64,000 nucleotides of DNA. Origin: Streptomyces sp. GESEQ-4 (GTDB taxonomy: Bacteria; Actinomycetota; Actinomycetes; Streptomycetales; Streptomycetaceae). The notes beneath the pieces are model-generated. The model saw only the letters and a list, made by a program, of their open reading frames with translations. It had not been told where the DNA came from and did not search any database. Shown here piece by piece: positions 1 to 7,340 of the stretch. Where the stretch lies: the NCBI RefSeq assembly GCF_017948455.1, contig NZ_JAFFSU010000015.1:124001-188000 (forward strand). The letters run 5' to 3'. Both the position numbers and the translations under genes were made by a program. Numbering within the stretch: position 1 is the first letter of the stretch; every line of letters starts with the position of its first letter.

Positions 1-13
1 CCACAACACCCCC

Positions 14-48
14 GCTGTACCCCCGATCAGCTCGATCGGGGGTACAGC
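14..48. terminator. Strong hairpin, terminator of a gene left of the window
   Basis: A perfect 15-bp inverted repeat (arms 14-28 and 34-48, loop of 5) is followed by a short T run. No gene in the first 48 bases uses it, so it most likely ends transcription of a gene lying to the left of the window. Whether it works in both directions cannot be judged. Confidence 0.75.
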
Positions 49-232
49 TTTGTCTGCACCCGAACGGCCCTGCGTGGATCGGCGGGTGCTTTCAACTTCC
101 CACGTTAGAGCGGTTGTTGCCGGGGTACGCGAGTCTTGTAGCCGCGGCTTTCGCGCGTGCCCGGAAGGCCGTTTGAGGCGGCAGTTGCACCCTGGGCAGG
201 CGACAACTCGCCCCAGATGGCACAATCTGTGC

Positions 233-463
233 ATGGAACACGACGGCCAACTCGAGCTCTATGCGGCAGTCGCGGGCCAACTGAAGGAAGCGCACGCAAG
301 GGTGCGCGCACTGCAAGTCCCGGAGGGCGTACGGATGGCGCTGACCCGGAAGCTGCTGGTCATTACGGCCGCGGCCAAGCACGATCTCGCCGATGCGACA
401 AGGCGTCTGGAGCGGTTCACTGCCGACCTCGACGAGGGTCGATTCCCCGAAGAGGAACGCTGA
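233..463 (+). CDS. Small conserved hypothetical protein (76 aa)
   Basis: I do not recognise a named domain. The 76-residue product is charged and predicted mostly helical, with leucine/alanine spacing compatible with a short coiled coil, and an acidic C-terminus (FPEEER). It sits just upstream of hupS in the same direction. The start at the ATG at 233 is chosen because the upstream in-frame extension has poor coding character. No Shine-Dalgarno sequence is visible; a CACAAT box ends 6 nt before the ATG, so the mRNA may be leaderless. Coding status is supported by typical GC-rich third positions and by position; function is unknown. Confidence 0.7.
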   Translation: MEHDGQLELYAAVAGQLKEAHARVRALQVPEGVRMALTRKLLVITAAAKHDLADATRRLERFTADLDEGRFPEEER

Positions 464-521
464 ACAGCCCTTAAGGCCGTCGAGTCCGCTGCGGCACAAG
501 GGTGATAAGCCCGTTTCGTGT

Positions 522-550
522 TTGATTTGCGGTATATATCTGCCTAACGT
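522..550 (+). promoter_or_regulatory. Candidate hupS promoter
   Basis: TTGATT at 522-527 is followed after 17 nt by TAACGT at 545-550, about 50 nt before the hupS start, in a locally AT-richer stretch (464-601). The spacing fits a principal sigma factor (HrdB-type) promoter. A TATATAT run at 533-539 is an alternative -10 region. Confidence 0.4.
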
Positions 551-601
551 GCGAAAAAGCTTGAACACTTTCGTTCTGGCGATGTCTCCGAAGGGGAAGA
601 C

Positions 602-1240
602 GTGAACAAGGCGCAGCTCGTAGAAGCGATTGCCGACAAGATGGGCGGCCGCCAGCAGGCCGCCGATGCTGTCGACCACGTACTGGACGCGATCGTCCGC
701 GCGGTCGTCTCGGGTGAGCGGGTGTCGGTCACCGGCTTCGGTTCGTTCGAGAAGGTCGACCGTCCCGCCCGTTACGCCCGCAACCCTCAGACCGGCGAGC
801 GGGTTCGGGTCAAGAAGACCTCCGTGCCGCGCTTCCGCGCGGGCCAGGGCTTCAAGGACCTGGTGAGCGGCTCGAAGAAGCTCCCGCGCGGTGGCGAGGT
901 CGCCGTCAAGAAGGCGCCCAAGGGCAGCCTGACCGGCGGTGCCTCGGCCACGGTCAAGAAGGCCGCGGCCAAGAAGACCACCAAGGCGGCCGCCGCGAAG
1001 AAGACCACGGCGAGGAAGGCGGCGGCGAAGAAGACCACGCCGGCCGCCAAGAAGACCACGGCCAAGAAGACGACCGCGAAGAAGACCACCGCGACCGCCA
1101 AGAAGACCGCGGCCAAGAAGACCACCGCCAAGAAGGCGACGGCCAAGAAGGCCCCGGCGAAGAAGGCGACGGCCAAGAAGGCCCCCGCCAAGAAGTCGTC
1201 CGCGCGCAAGACCACCGCCAAGAGGGCCACCGCTCGCTAG
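602..1240 (+). CDS. hupS: HU-family nucleoid protein with lysine-rich tail
   Basis: DNA-binding, bending and compacting protein of the nucleoid. Residues 1-91 form a complete HU fold, including the conserved RNPQTGE arm motif at 60-66. Residues 100-212 are a low-complexity tail built of AKKTTAKK-like units, resembling histone H1 tails. This two-part architecture is the actinobacterial HupS/Hup2 type; the other Streptomyces HU (HupA) lacks the tail. The GTG start at 602 is preceded by a purine-rich GAAGGGGAAG. The repeats also create long open frames on the other strand that are not genes. In Streptomyces HupS is linked to spore nucleoid compaction (family knowledge). Confidence 0.95.
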   Translation: MNKAQLVEAIADKMGGRQQAADAVDHVLDAIVRAVVSGERVSVTGFGSFEKVDRPARYARNPQTGERVRVKKTSVPRFRAGQGFKDLVSGSKKLPRGGEVAVKKAPKGSLTGGASATVKKAAAKKTTKAAAAKKTTARKAAAKKTTPAAKKTTAKKTTAKKTTATAKKTAAKKTTAKKATAKKAPAKKATAKKAPAKKSSARKTTAKRATAR

Positions 1241-1268
1241 TAAGCGGGGCACAGGGGTACTCACGTGC

Positions 1269-1299
1269 CGGGCCGGACTCCCTCATGGAGTCCGGCCCG
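1269..1299. terminator. Bidirectional terminator between hupS and the next gene
   Basis: Inverted repeat with 13-bp arms (1269-1281 and 1287-1299) and a 5-nt loop, followed on the + strand by GGTGTTTT. It lies between convergent genes (hupS + and the gene at 1330-1533 -). Confidence 0.75.
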
Positions 1300-1329
1300 C
1301 GGTGTTTTGCTCCGCGTTTTGCTCCGCGG

Positions 1330-1533
1330 TCACAGGGTTTGCAGTGTCACCAGCGTGATGCGCGGGGCGTCCTTCGGGCCCTCGACCTCGATGCGTACGC
1401 GCTGGCCGGGGCGGAGCAGGCGGAGGCCGCCGGCGTCGAAGGCGGGGGCGTCGAAGGTGAGGGGGGTGCCGTCGTCCAGCAGCACGCTGCCGGTGCGGGT
1501 GGTTGCGTCGTAGGTGTATGCGGTGGCCTGCAT
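1330..1533 (-). CDS. Small protein with cold-shock/OB-like pattern (67 aa)
   Basis: The 67-residue product has the strand-rich pattern of small OB-fold proteins: a GSVLLDDGTPLTFDAPAF segment (about residues 15-32) followed by LRPGQRVRIEV (about 41-51), which resembles the G-x-V...DDG...F...L..GQ.V layout of cold-shock proteins. The RNP aromatic motifs of true CspA are absent, so nucleic-acid binding is only a possibility. It is convergent with hupS and upstream of cofC in the same direction. No start ambiguity: the ATG at 1533 is the only one close to the conserved region. Exact role unknown. Confidence 0.75.
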   Translation of the reverse strand: MQATAYTYDATTRTGSVLLDDGTPLTFDAPAFDAGGLRLLRPGQRVRIEVEGPKDAPRITLVTLQTL

Positions 1534-1583
1534 GCGGACAGAGTATGGGCTGCCTGGGGTTGTTTGTTGACTGCGGCGCCGTG

Positions 1584-1622
1584 GGGGCTGATCGCGCAGT
1601 TCCCCGCGCCCCTTTGGGGCGC
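1584..1622 (-). repeat. Dispersed palindromic repeat A, copy 1
   Basis: Reverse-complement copy of a roughly 39-bp element whose core contains GCGCCCCAAAGGGGCGC followed by a GGGGAACTGCGCGA segment. It begins 3 bp beyond the cofC stop codon. Related copies are at 17931-17960 and 27664-27702. The palindromic half can form a hairpin and may act as the cofC terminator. Confidence 0.75.
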
Positions 1623-1624
1623 TG

Positions 1625-2263
1625 CTACAACCCTGTGATCAAGAGGCGGGCCGTTGCCTTCGCTGTTCTTGGGCCTACTCCCAGTGCCAGTGCCGTGCGC
1701 AGGTCCTCGCCGGTGTCCACGTCCTGGCGTACGGAATCCACCGCGTTCAGGGTCAGTTCCACCGCGCCGGAGGAGTGGTGGCGGGCTCGGGAATCTGTGC
1801 CGAATTGTGGGTGCAATTCATAGCCCGGTGTGGCAGCCAGCAGAGTTGTGCCGATTGCGGCCGCGTCCGGGAGAAAAGCGCGGGGGAATTCCGCGGCCGC
1901 GTTCAGGACTCGGGCCAATTCCGCTGGGCGCAGGGCGGGAAGATCGGCGTTGAGTGCGGCCAGGGGAGTTTGGGGGAGCCATGCCCGTACGACCGTCGCG
2001 GCGTGCGTCAGAGCCGTGTTCAGGCCGCCCGCTGGTTCGTCGGGGACGATAAGGGCGCCCAGTGCGGCCAGCTCACGGCCGGCCAGGGCGTCGCCCGTGA
2101 CGACCGCCACATCACGGACCGCCGGGCAGGCCAGCGCGGCCGCCACGGTGTCCTGGGCGAAGGCGAGGGCGAGGCCCGGGCGCAGCCCGTCGGCGGCGGT
2201 GTCCGAGAGCCTGCTCTTGGCGTGCGCCAAAGGCTTCAGGGGTATTACCAAGGTCCACTGCAC
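1625..2263 (-). CDS. cofC: Phosphoenolpyruvate/2-phospho-L-lactate guanylyltransferase
   Basis: Transfers GMP from GTP to phosphoenolpyruvate (actinobacteria) or 2-phospholactate (archaea) in synthesis of the deazaflavin cofactor F420; also called FbiD. The nucleotidyltransferase fold is evident from the N-terminal TLVIPLKPLAHAKSRL, an ALNADLPALRP acidic metal-binding motif in the middle, and a GTDSRARH segment near the end. The 212-residue length is normal. I place the start at the GTG giving MQWTLVIPLK, preceded by GAGGGA at a spacing of 9; an ATG at 2293 with AGGTG before it is an alternative. No other F420 gene is in the window; the luciferase-like protein at 31196-32176 could be an F420 user, which is inference. 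Confidence 0.9.
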   Translation of the reverse strand: MQWTLVIPLKPLAHAKSRLSDTAADGLRPGLALAFAQDTVAAALACPAVRDVAVVTGDALAGRELAALGALIVPDEPAGGLNTALTHAATVVRAWLPQTPLAALNADLPALRPAELARVLNAAAEFPRAFLPDAAAIGTTLLAATPGYELHPQFGTDSRARHHSSGAVELTLNAVDSVRQDVDTGEDLRTALALGVGPRTAKATARLLITGL

Positions 2264-2404
2264 CAGCGTTCGTCCCTCTCTTGTCGCGGCCATTGTCACC
2301 TGCCATCTGGCGGGCCGGTGCCCGGGGCGTACGGTGTTCTCGACAGACCGGCGGCCTGGGGCGACACTTGTGCGGCCCCCCAGGCCCTAGAGGAAGGTGT
2401 CCGC

Positions 2405-3181
2405 GTGCCCCGCCGCAGAATCGGCTTCTGGTACCGCTTCGCAGCGGTCCTCTGCAAACCGCCGCTGGTGGTTCTGATCAAGCGGGACTGGCGTGGAATG
2501 GAGCACATTCCGGCCGAGGGCGGATTTATCACCGCGGTGAACCACAATTCGCACATCGACCCCTTCGGCTACGGGCACTTTCAGTACAACTCCGGCCGTG
2601 TTCCGCGATTCCTCGCGAAGAGCAGCCTTTTCAGGAAGGGGTTCGTCGGCGCCGCGATGCGCGGCACCAGGCAGATCCCCGTCTACCGGGAAACCACGGA
2701 CGCGCTCAGCGCGTTCCGGGCCGCGATCGCCGCCGTGGAGCGCGGCGAGTGCGTGGTGTTCTACCCGGAGGGAACGATCACTCGCGACCCGGATCAGTGG
2801 CCCATGACCGCCAAGACCGGTGCCGCGCGCGTTGCCCTGCAGACCAAGTGCCCGGTGATTCCCGTCGCCCAGTGGGGCGCCAACGAACTGCTGCCGCCGT
2901 ACGCCAAGAAGCTCAACGTCCTTCCGCGCAAGACCCACCACGTGCTCGCGGGCCCGCCCGTCGACCTGACGCGCTTCTACGACGAGGAGATGACCCCGGA
3001 GCTGCTGAAGGAGGCGACCGAGGTCATCATGGCCGCCATCACTCGCCAGCTGGAGGACATCCGCGGTGAGAAGGCGCCCGAGACGCCGTACGACCCGCGC
3101 CAGGAACGGATCGAGCAGCGGCGCAGGAGCAGGGTCCAGACGGAGGGCAAGGCCGTACAGGAAGAGGGGCAGGGCACGTGA
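2405..3181 (+). CDS. Lysophospholipid acyltransferase (PlsC family)
   Basis: Likely 1-acyl-glycerol-3-phosphate acyltransferase making phosphatidic acid at the inner face of the membrane. The catalytic H-x4-D box is NHNSHID (His47, Asp52) and the glycerol-phosphate-binding FYPEGT is at 119-124, the spacing expected for the family. A hydrophobic N-terminus (about 8-26) fits peripheral membrane attachment. The GTG at 2405 is chosen for its AGAGGAAGG ribosome site; the frame stays open far upstream over cofC but that part is antisense shadow. The last codons overlap the gpsA start by 4 bp (GTGA), so acyl transfer and glycerol-3-phosphate formation are translationally coupled, a sensible phospholipid operon. 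Exact acyl acceptor not determined. Confidence 0.9.
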   Translation: MPRRRIGFWYRFAAVLCKPPLVVLIKRDWRGMEHIPAEGGFITAVNHNSHIDPFGYGHFQYNSGRVPRFLAKSSLFRKGFVGAAMRGTRQIPVYRETTDALSAFRAAIAAVERGECVVFYPEGTITRDPDQWPMTAKTGAARVALQTKCPVIPVAQWGANELLPPYAKKLNVLPRKTHHVLAGPPVDLTRFYDEEMTPELLKEATEVIMAAITRQLEDIRGEKAPETPYDPRQERIEQRRRSRVQTEGKAVQEEGQGT

Positions 3182-4188
3182 GCAAGCCGGTCAAGGCGGC
3201 TGTCTTCAGCGCCGGTTCGTGGGGTACCGCCTTCGGCATGGTGCTCGCCGACGCGGGCTGCGAGGTCACCCTCTGGGCGCGTCGGCCGGAGGTCGCCGAC
3301 GCCATCAACTCCAGCCGGATGAACCCCGAGTACTTCCCCGGCATCGAGCTCCCGGAGAACCTGCGGGCCACCACCGACCCCGCCGAGGCCGCGGCCGGCG
3401 CCGACTTCACGGTGCTGTCCGTCCCCTCGCAGACCCTGCGCGGCAATCTCGCCGAGTGGGTGCCGCTGCTCGCACCGGGCACGATCCTCGTCTCCCTCAT
3501 GAAGGGTGTCGAACTCGGCACCGCCATGCGGATGAGCGAGGTCATCGAGGACGTCGCCAAGGTGGGCCAGGACCGTATCGCCGTCGTCACCGGACCCAAC
3601 CTCGCGCGGGAGATCGCCGCCCGGATGCCGGCCGCCTCCGTGGTCGCCTGCACCGACGAGGCCATGGCCCAGCGGCTCCAGGCCGCCTGCCACACGCCGT
3701 ACTTCCGCCCGTACACGAACACCGACGTGGTGGGCTGCGAGTTGGGCGGTGCCGTGAAGAACGTCATCGGCCTCGCCGTCGGTATCGCGGACGGCATGGG
3801 GCTCGGTGACAACGCGAAGGGGTCCTTGATCACGCGCGGTCTCGCCGAGACCACCCGGCTGGGACTCGCGATGGGCGCCGACCCGCTGACGTTCTCCGGA
3901 CTCGCGGGCCTGGGCGACCTGGTGGCGACCTGCTCCTCGCCGCTGTCCCGCAACCACACCTTCGGCACCAACCTCGGCAAGGGCATGACCCTTCAGGAGA
4001 CCATCGCGGTCACCAAGCAGACCGCCGAGGGCGTCAAGTCCTGTGAGTCCGTGCTGGATCTGGCCCGCAGGCACGGCGTCGACATGCCGATCACGGAGAC
4101 GGTCGTCGGCATCGTGCACGAGGGCAAGCCTCCGGTGGTCGCCCTCAAGGAGCTGATGTCGCGCAGCGCGAAGCCCGAACGACGCTGA
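3178..4188 (+). CDS. gpsA: Glycerol-3-phosphate dehydrogenase [NAD(P)+]
   Basis: Reduces dihydroxyacetone phosphate to sn-glycerol-3-phosphate for phospholipid synthesis. The Rossmann motif is FSAGSWGTAFG (about residues 10-20), followed by a GPNLAREIA motif near 140 and the substrate-site block GGAVKNVIGLAVGIADG in the C-terminal helical domain. Length 336 is typical. The GTG start overlaps the stop of the acyltransferase gene by 4 bp. One detail: the usual first glycine motif GxGxxG reads SAGSWGTA here, as in many GpsA proteins. Confidence 0.96.
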   Translation: MSKPVKAAVFSAGSWGTAFGMVLADAGCEVTLWARRPEVADAINSSRMNPEYFPGIELPENLRATTDPAEAAAGADFTVLSVPSQTLRGNLAEWVPLLAPGTILVSLMKGVELGTAMRMSEVIEDVAKVGQDRIAVVTGPNLAREIAARMPAASVVACTDEAMAQRLQAACHTPYFRPYTNTDVVGCELGGAVKNVIGLAVGIADGMGLGDNAKGSLITRGLAETTRLGLAMGADPLTFSGLAGLGDLVATCSSPLSRNHTFGTNLGKGMTLQETIAVTKQTAEGVKSCESVLDLARRHGVDMPITETVVGIVHEGKPPVVALKELMSRSAKPERR

Positions 4189-4243
4189 GCGACGCCCGGG
4201 CAACACCGGGATACGGACGCTGTGTCCGGGCGCTACCAACGGG

Positions 4244-4258
4244 TACCCTCAACGCGAT
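4244..4258 (+). promoter_or_regulatory. Possible leaderless promoter of ddl
   Basis: TACCCT at 4244-4249 lies 9 nt before the ddl ATG and no Shine-Dalgarno sequence is present, so transcription may start at or within a few bases of the start codon. No convincing -35 element is seen. Confidence 0.35.
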
Positions 4259-5413
4259 ATGAGCACCGAGAACCTCCCCCAGAGCCCCCAGCAGCCGCCT
4301 CGCAAGCCGCGCGTGGCCGTCGTGTTCGGCGGACGCAGCTCCGAACACGGGATCTCCGTGGTCACGGCCGGCGCCGTCCTCAGCGCCATCGACCGGACCA
4401 AGTACGACGTCCTGCCGATCGGCATCACCCAGGACGGCCGCTGGGCGCTCACCGCCGACGAACCGGAACGCATGGCGATCACCGAGCGCCGTACGCCCAA
4501 CGTCGCGGAGCTCGCCGAGTCGAGCGAGGGCGGTGTGGTGCTCCCCGTCGACCCGGGAAACCGCGAAGTCGTCTACAGCGAGCCCGGATCGGTGCCCAAG
4601 GCGCTCGGTGAGGTCGACGTCGTCTTCCCCGTCCTGCACGGCCCGTACGGCGAGGACGGCACCCTCCAGGGCCTTCTGGAGCTGTCCGGAGTGCCGTACG
4701 TGGGCTCGGGTGTGCTCGCCTCGGCCGTCGGCCAGGACAAGGAGTACATGAAGCGGGTGTTCACGTCGTTCGGGCTGGCGGTCGGCCCGTACGTGGTGAT
4801 CCGGCCCCGTGAGTGGGAGCAGGACGAGTCCGGCGCCCGCAAGAAGATCGTCGACTTCGCCGGCGAGCACGGCTGGCCGCTCTTCGTGAAGCCCGCGCGC
4901 GCGGGTTCGTCGATCGGCATCACCAAGGTCGACGGCCTGGCCGGGCTCGACGACGCGATCGCCGAGGCCCAGCGCCACGACCCCAAGATCCTCGTCGAGG
5001 CCGCGCTGCGCGGCCGTGAGATCGAGTGCGGGGTGCTGGACTTCGAGGACGGCCCGCGGGCCTCGGTGCCCTCCGAGATCCCCTCGCCCGAGAGCCACGC
5101 CTACTACGACTTCGAGGCCAAGTACATCGACTCCACCCCGGGCATCGTCCCCGCGCCGCTCACGCCTCAGGAGACGGCCGAGGTCCAGAAGCTCGCCGTC
5201 GACGCCTTCGAGGCAGCCTCCTGCGAAGGCCTCGTCCGCGCCGACTTCTTCCTCACGGACCAGGGCTTCGTCATCAACGAGATCAACACCATGCCCGGCA
5301 TGACCCCGATCTCGATGTACCCCCAGATGTGGCAGGCGAGCGGAGTCAGCTATCCGGAGCTGGTGGACAGGCTGATCCAGGCGGCACTGCGCAGGTCGAC
5401 GGGCTTGCGGTGA
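4259..5413 (+). CDS. ddl: D-alanine--D-alanine ligase
   Basis: ATP-grasp ligase forming the D-Ala-D-Ala dipeptide for peptidoglycan. The N-terminal domain carries VVFGGRSSEHGISV (about 20-33) and HGPYGEDGTLQGLLE (about 128-142), the central ATP-grasp region includes FVKPARAGSSIGI, and the C-terminal EINTMPGMTPISMYP holds metal and substrate residues. Length 384 is usual for actinobacterial Ddl, which has an extended N-terminus. No resistance genes of the van type are adjacent, so this is the housekeeping enzyme. It is separated from gpsA by 70 bp and lacks a visible ribosome site. Confidence 0.96.
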   Translation: MSTENLPQSPQQPPRKPRVAVVFGGRSSEHGISVVTAGAVLSAIDRTKYDVLPIGITQDGRWALTADEPERMAITERRTPNVAELAESSEGGVVLPVDPGNREVVYSEPGSVPKALGEVDVVFPVLHGPYGEDGTLQGLLELSGVPYVGSGVLASAVGQDKEYMKRVFTSFGLAVGPYVVIRPREWEQDESGARKKIVDFAGEHGWPLFVKPARAGSSIGITKVDGLAGLDDAIAEAQRHDPKILVEAALRGREIECGVLDFEDGPRASVPSEIPSPESHAYYDFEAKYIDSTPGIVPAPLTPQETAEVQKLAVDAFEAASCEGLVRADFFLTDQGFVINEINTMPGMTPISMYPQMWQASGVSYPELVDRLIQAALRRSTGLR

Positions 5414-5431
5414 CCGAGGTCCCCCCTGCGC

Positions 5432-5914
5432 TCAGTCGGCGATGCCCTCCGGCACCGCCTTCTTGATGGCAGGCGCCAGATCGACCAGTGGCGCCATGCC
5501 GTCACCTGTGCGGTCCTTGGGGATGGTCACCTCCACGTATGCCTTGCGCAACGTCGTGATGAACAGGAAGTCCCCGCTGTCCTGCTCCTGCAGCAACCAC
5601 CCGACGCCGTTCACATCGACCCCGTCGGACTCGGAGTCGTTCATCTCCTCAGGCCGCTCAACACCGCACCGCAGTATGATCGCCGGGTCCCCCCACCCCG
5701 CGGTCAACGCGGAGGCAGGTTCGGGATCCCGGCGATCCAGACCGTCGACCTTGGACGGCAACACCGTGTCCAGGTTTCGGCACAGCTTCGTGACCTTGGT
5801 GCCCGGACCGGGAACCGCGGCCCGGGCACTGTCGTCTGCTGAGGAGCAGCCCGCGACGGTGATCAACACAGCGACGGTGGGCAGTCCGACGAACCGGTGG
5901 GAAAAGAAGGTCAC
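5432..5914 (-). CDS. DUF3515-type secreted lipoprotein
   Basis: A 160-residue predicted lipoprotein: basic N-terminus, hydrophobic stretch and a lipobox VAGC with the acceptor Cys23. The rest matches the pattern of the actinobacterial DUF3515 family (CxxLxxxLPxxVxGLxRR near the start and a mid-protein WGDPAIILRCG). Function is unknown; location is the outer face of the membrane. It is convergent with ddl (19 bp apart). A TACCCT box lies exactly 6 nt before the GTG start and no ribosome site is seen, suggesting a leaderless message. Confidence 0.88.
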   Translation of the reverse strand: MTFFSHRFVGLPTVAVLITVAGCSSADDSARAAVPGPGTKVTKLCRNLDTVLPSKVDGLDRRDPEPASALTAGWGDPAIILRCGVERPEEMNDSESDGVDVNGVGWLLQEQDSGDFLFITTLRKAYVEVTIPKDRTGDGMAPLVDLAPAIKKAVPEGIAD

Positions 5915-5920
5915 CGGCCA

Positions 5921-5926
5921 AGGGTA
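5921..5926 (-). promoter_or_regulatory. Leaderless-type -10 box of the DUF3515 gene
   Basis: TACCCT (read on the minus strand) ends 6 nt before the GTG start codon and no Shine-Dalgarno sequence intervenes. This is the TANNNT-N6-RTG layout known for leaderless actinobacterial mRNAs. Confidence 0.5.
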
Positions 5927-5934
5927 GAGGGGGG

Positions 5935-6168
5935 CTACAGATGAACGACCGGGCAGGTCAGGGTTCGTGTGATGCCGTCCACTTGCTGGACCTTGGCGAC
6001 CACCATGCGGCCGAGGTCGTCCACGGTGTCCGCTTGCGCACGCACGATCACGTCATAAGGTCCTGTCACGTCCTCGGCCTGGATAACCCCAGGAATCTTG
6101 CTGATCGTTTCGGCGACGGTCGACGCTTTGCCGACCTCCGTCTGGATCAGGATGTACGCCTGTACCAC
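5935..6168 (-). CDS. Stand-alone Lrp/AsnC effector-binding (RAM) domain protein
   Basis: A 77-residue protein corresponding only to the C-terminal ligand-binding half of Lrp/AsnC regulators; the DNA-binding HTH half is missing. Recognised from VQAYILIQTEVGK at the start, IPGVIQAEDVTGPYDVIVRA in the middle and a VDGITRTLTCPVV ending. Such stand-alone domains form oligomers that bind amino acids and may modulate full-length Lrp proteins (family knowledge). The GTG start at 6168 has GGAGG 4 nt upstream; the frame upstream is not coding. It is divergent from thiL and converges on nothing: the DUF3515 gene follows 20 bp downstream in the same direction. Confidence 0.88.
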   Translation of the reverse strand: MVQAYILIQTEVGKASTVAETISKIPGVIQAEDVTGPYDVIVRAQADTVDDLGRMVVAKVQQVDGITRTLTCPVVHL

Positions 6169-6297
6169 GGAACCTCCAGGGCGGCCACGAGGATCATGTG
6201 GGGAAAAGGAACGCCACGGTATCGCGTCGCCGCTCGCCGCGGGGAGACCTGCGGGGACCGGGGCTTGCGCGCCGGGGTGCAGGCACGACAGAAGTTG

Positions 6298-6314
6298 ACG
6301 GTCGACTCGACCGT
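6298..6314. promoter_or_regulatory. Palindrome overlapping a -35-like box before thiL
   Basis: ACGGTCGACTCGACCGT is a perfect palindrome with 8-bp arms and one central base. Its left edge overlaps TTGACG (6295-6300). It sits in the divergent region between the Lrp-domain gene and thiL and looks like an operator, but no regulator can be named. Confidence 0.4.
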
Positions 6315-6374
6315 ATCGAGGACACTGGTGACGCGCGACTGGGCACGGACAGGCACAGAAGGGGCGAAAGGACA

Positions 6375-7340
6375 ATGAAGGGCACTGTTGGTGAGCTGGG
6401 GGAGTTCGGGCTCATCAGGGAGCTCACCTCCCGTCTCACCACCACCCCGGCGGTCCGGGTCGGCCCCGGCGACGACGCCGCGGTGGTCGCCGCGCCCGAC
6501 CGCAGGGTCGTGGCGAGCACCGACATCCTCGTCGAGGGGCGGCACTTCCGCCGCGACTGGTCCACGGCCTACGACGTGGGCCGCAAGGCCGCCGCGCAGA
6601 ACCTCGCGGACATCGCGGCCATGGGTGCCGTACCGACCGCGCTGCTGCTCGGCCTGGTCGTCCCGGCCGAACTCCCGGTCGCCTGGCCGACCGAGATGAT
6701 GGACGGGCTGCGCGACGAGTGCCAGGTCGCGGGGGCGTCGGTGGTCGGCGGGGATGTCGTACGAGGCGACATGATCGTGGTGTCGATCACCGCGCTCGGC
6801 GATCTGCGCAACCAGGAGCCCGTGACACGGGGCGGTGCGCAGCCCGGGGACATCGTCGCCGTGACGGGCTGGCTGGGCTGGTCGGCGGCCGGGTACGCGG
6901 TGCTGTCGCGCGGGTTCCGTTCGCCGCGGGCCTTCGTGGAGGCGCACCGGCGCCCGGAGCCGCCGTATCACGCGGGGCCCGCGGCGGCCGGGCTCGGCGC
7001 GACCGCGATGTGCGACGTGAGCGACGGGCTGATCGCCGACCTCGGGCATATCGCGGAGGCCAGCAAGGTCCGTATCGACATCCGCTCCGGCGCGATCGAC
7101 ATCCCGTCCCAGATGAACGACATCGGGCAGGCCGTCGGCGTCGACCCCATGCAGTGGGTGCTCACTGGGGGAGAGGACCACGCGATCGTGGCCACCTTCC
7201 CGCCAGACGTGAAGCTGCCCGCCCGCTGGAAGGTCATCGGCGAGGTGCTCAACCCCTCGGCGCTGCCCCAGGTGACGGTCGACGGGGCGCCGTGGACCAG
7301 CAAGGGCGGCTGGGACCACTTCGGGGACATCGAGTCGTGA
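6375..7340 (+). CDS. thiL: Thiamine-monophosphate kinase
   Basis: Phosphorylates thiamine monophosphate to the active cofactor thiamine diphosphate. It has the PurM-like fold signature: GPGDDAAVV at 30-38 (Mg-ATP binding), ASTDILVEGRHF shortly after, and VSDGLIADLGHIAEAS in the C-terminal half. Length 321 is typical. The ATG at 6375 follows GAAAGGAC; the frame upstream is an antisense shadow of the Lrp-domain gene. Its stop overlaps the thiD start by 4 bp (GTGA), so two steps of thiamine synthesis are coupled. No TPP riboswitch is visible upstream. Confidence 0.95.
   Translation: MKGTVGELGEFGLIRELTSRLTTTPAVRVGPGDDAAVVAAPDRRVVASTDILVEGRHFRRDWSTAYDVGRKAAAQNLADIAAMGAVPTALLLGLVVPAELPVAWPTEMMDGLRDECQVAGASVVGGDVVRGDMIVVSITALGDLRNQEPVTRGGAQPGDIVAVTGWLGWSAAGYAVLSRGFRSPRAFVEAHRRPEPPYHAGPAAAGLGATAMCDVSDGLIADLGHIAEASKVRIDIRSGAIDIPSQMNDIGQAVGVDPMQWVLTGGEDHAIVATFPPDVKLPARWKVIGEVLNPSALPQVTVDGAPWTSKGGWDHFGDIES

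Noticed and set aside
92..1264. 390-residue minus-strand open frame over hupS
   Set aside because: Antisense shadow of the lysine-rich AKKTTAKK repeats; low-complexity Gly/Leu/Arg product, overlapped by a clear HU gene.
1775..2404. Upstream in-frame extension of the acyltransferase gene
   Set aside because: Antisense to cofC with no homology-like features; the GTG at 2405 has a good ribosome site.
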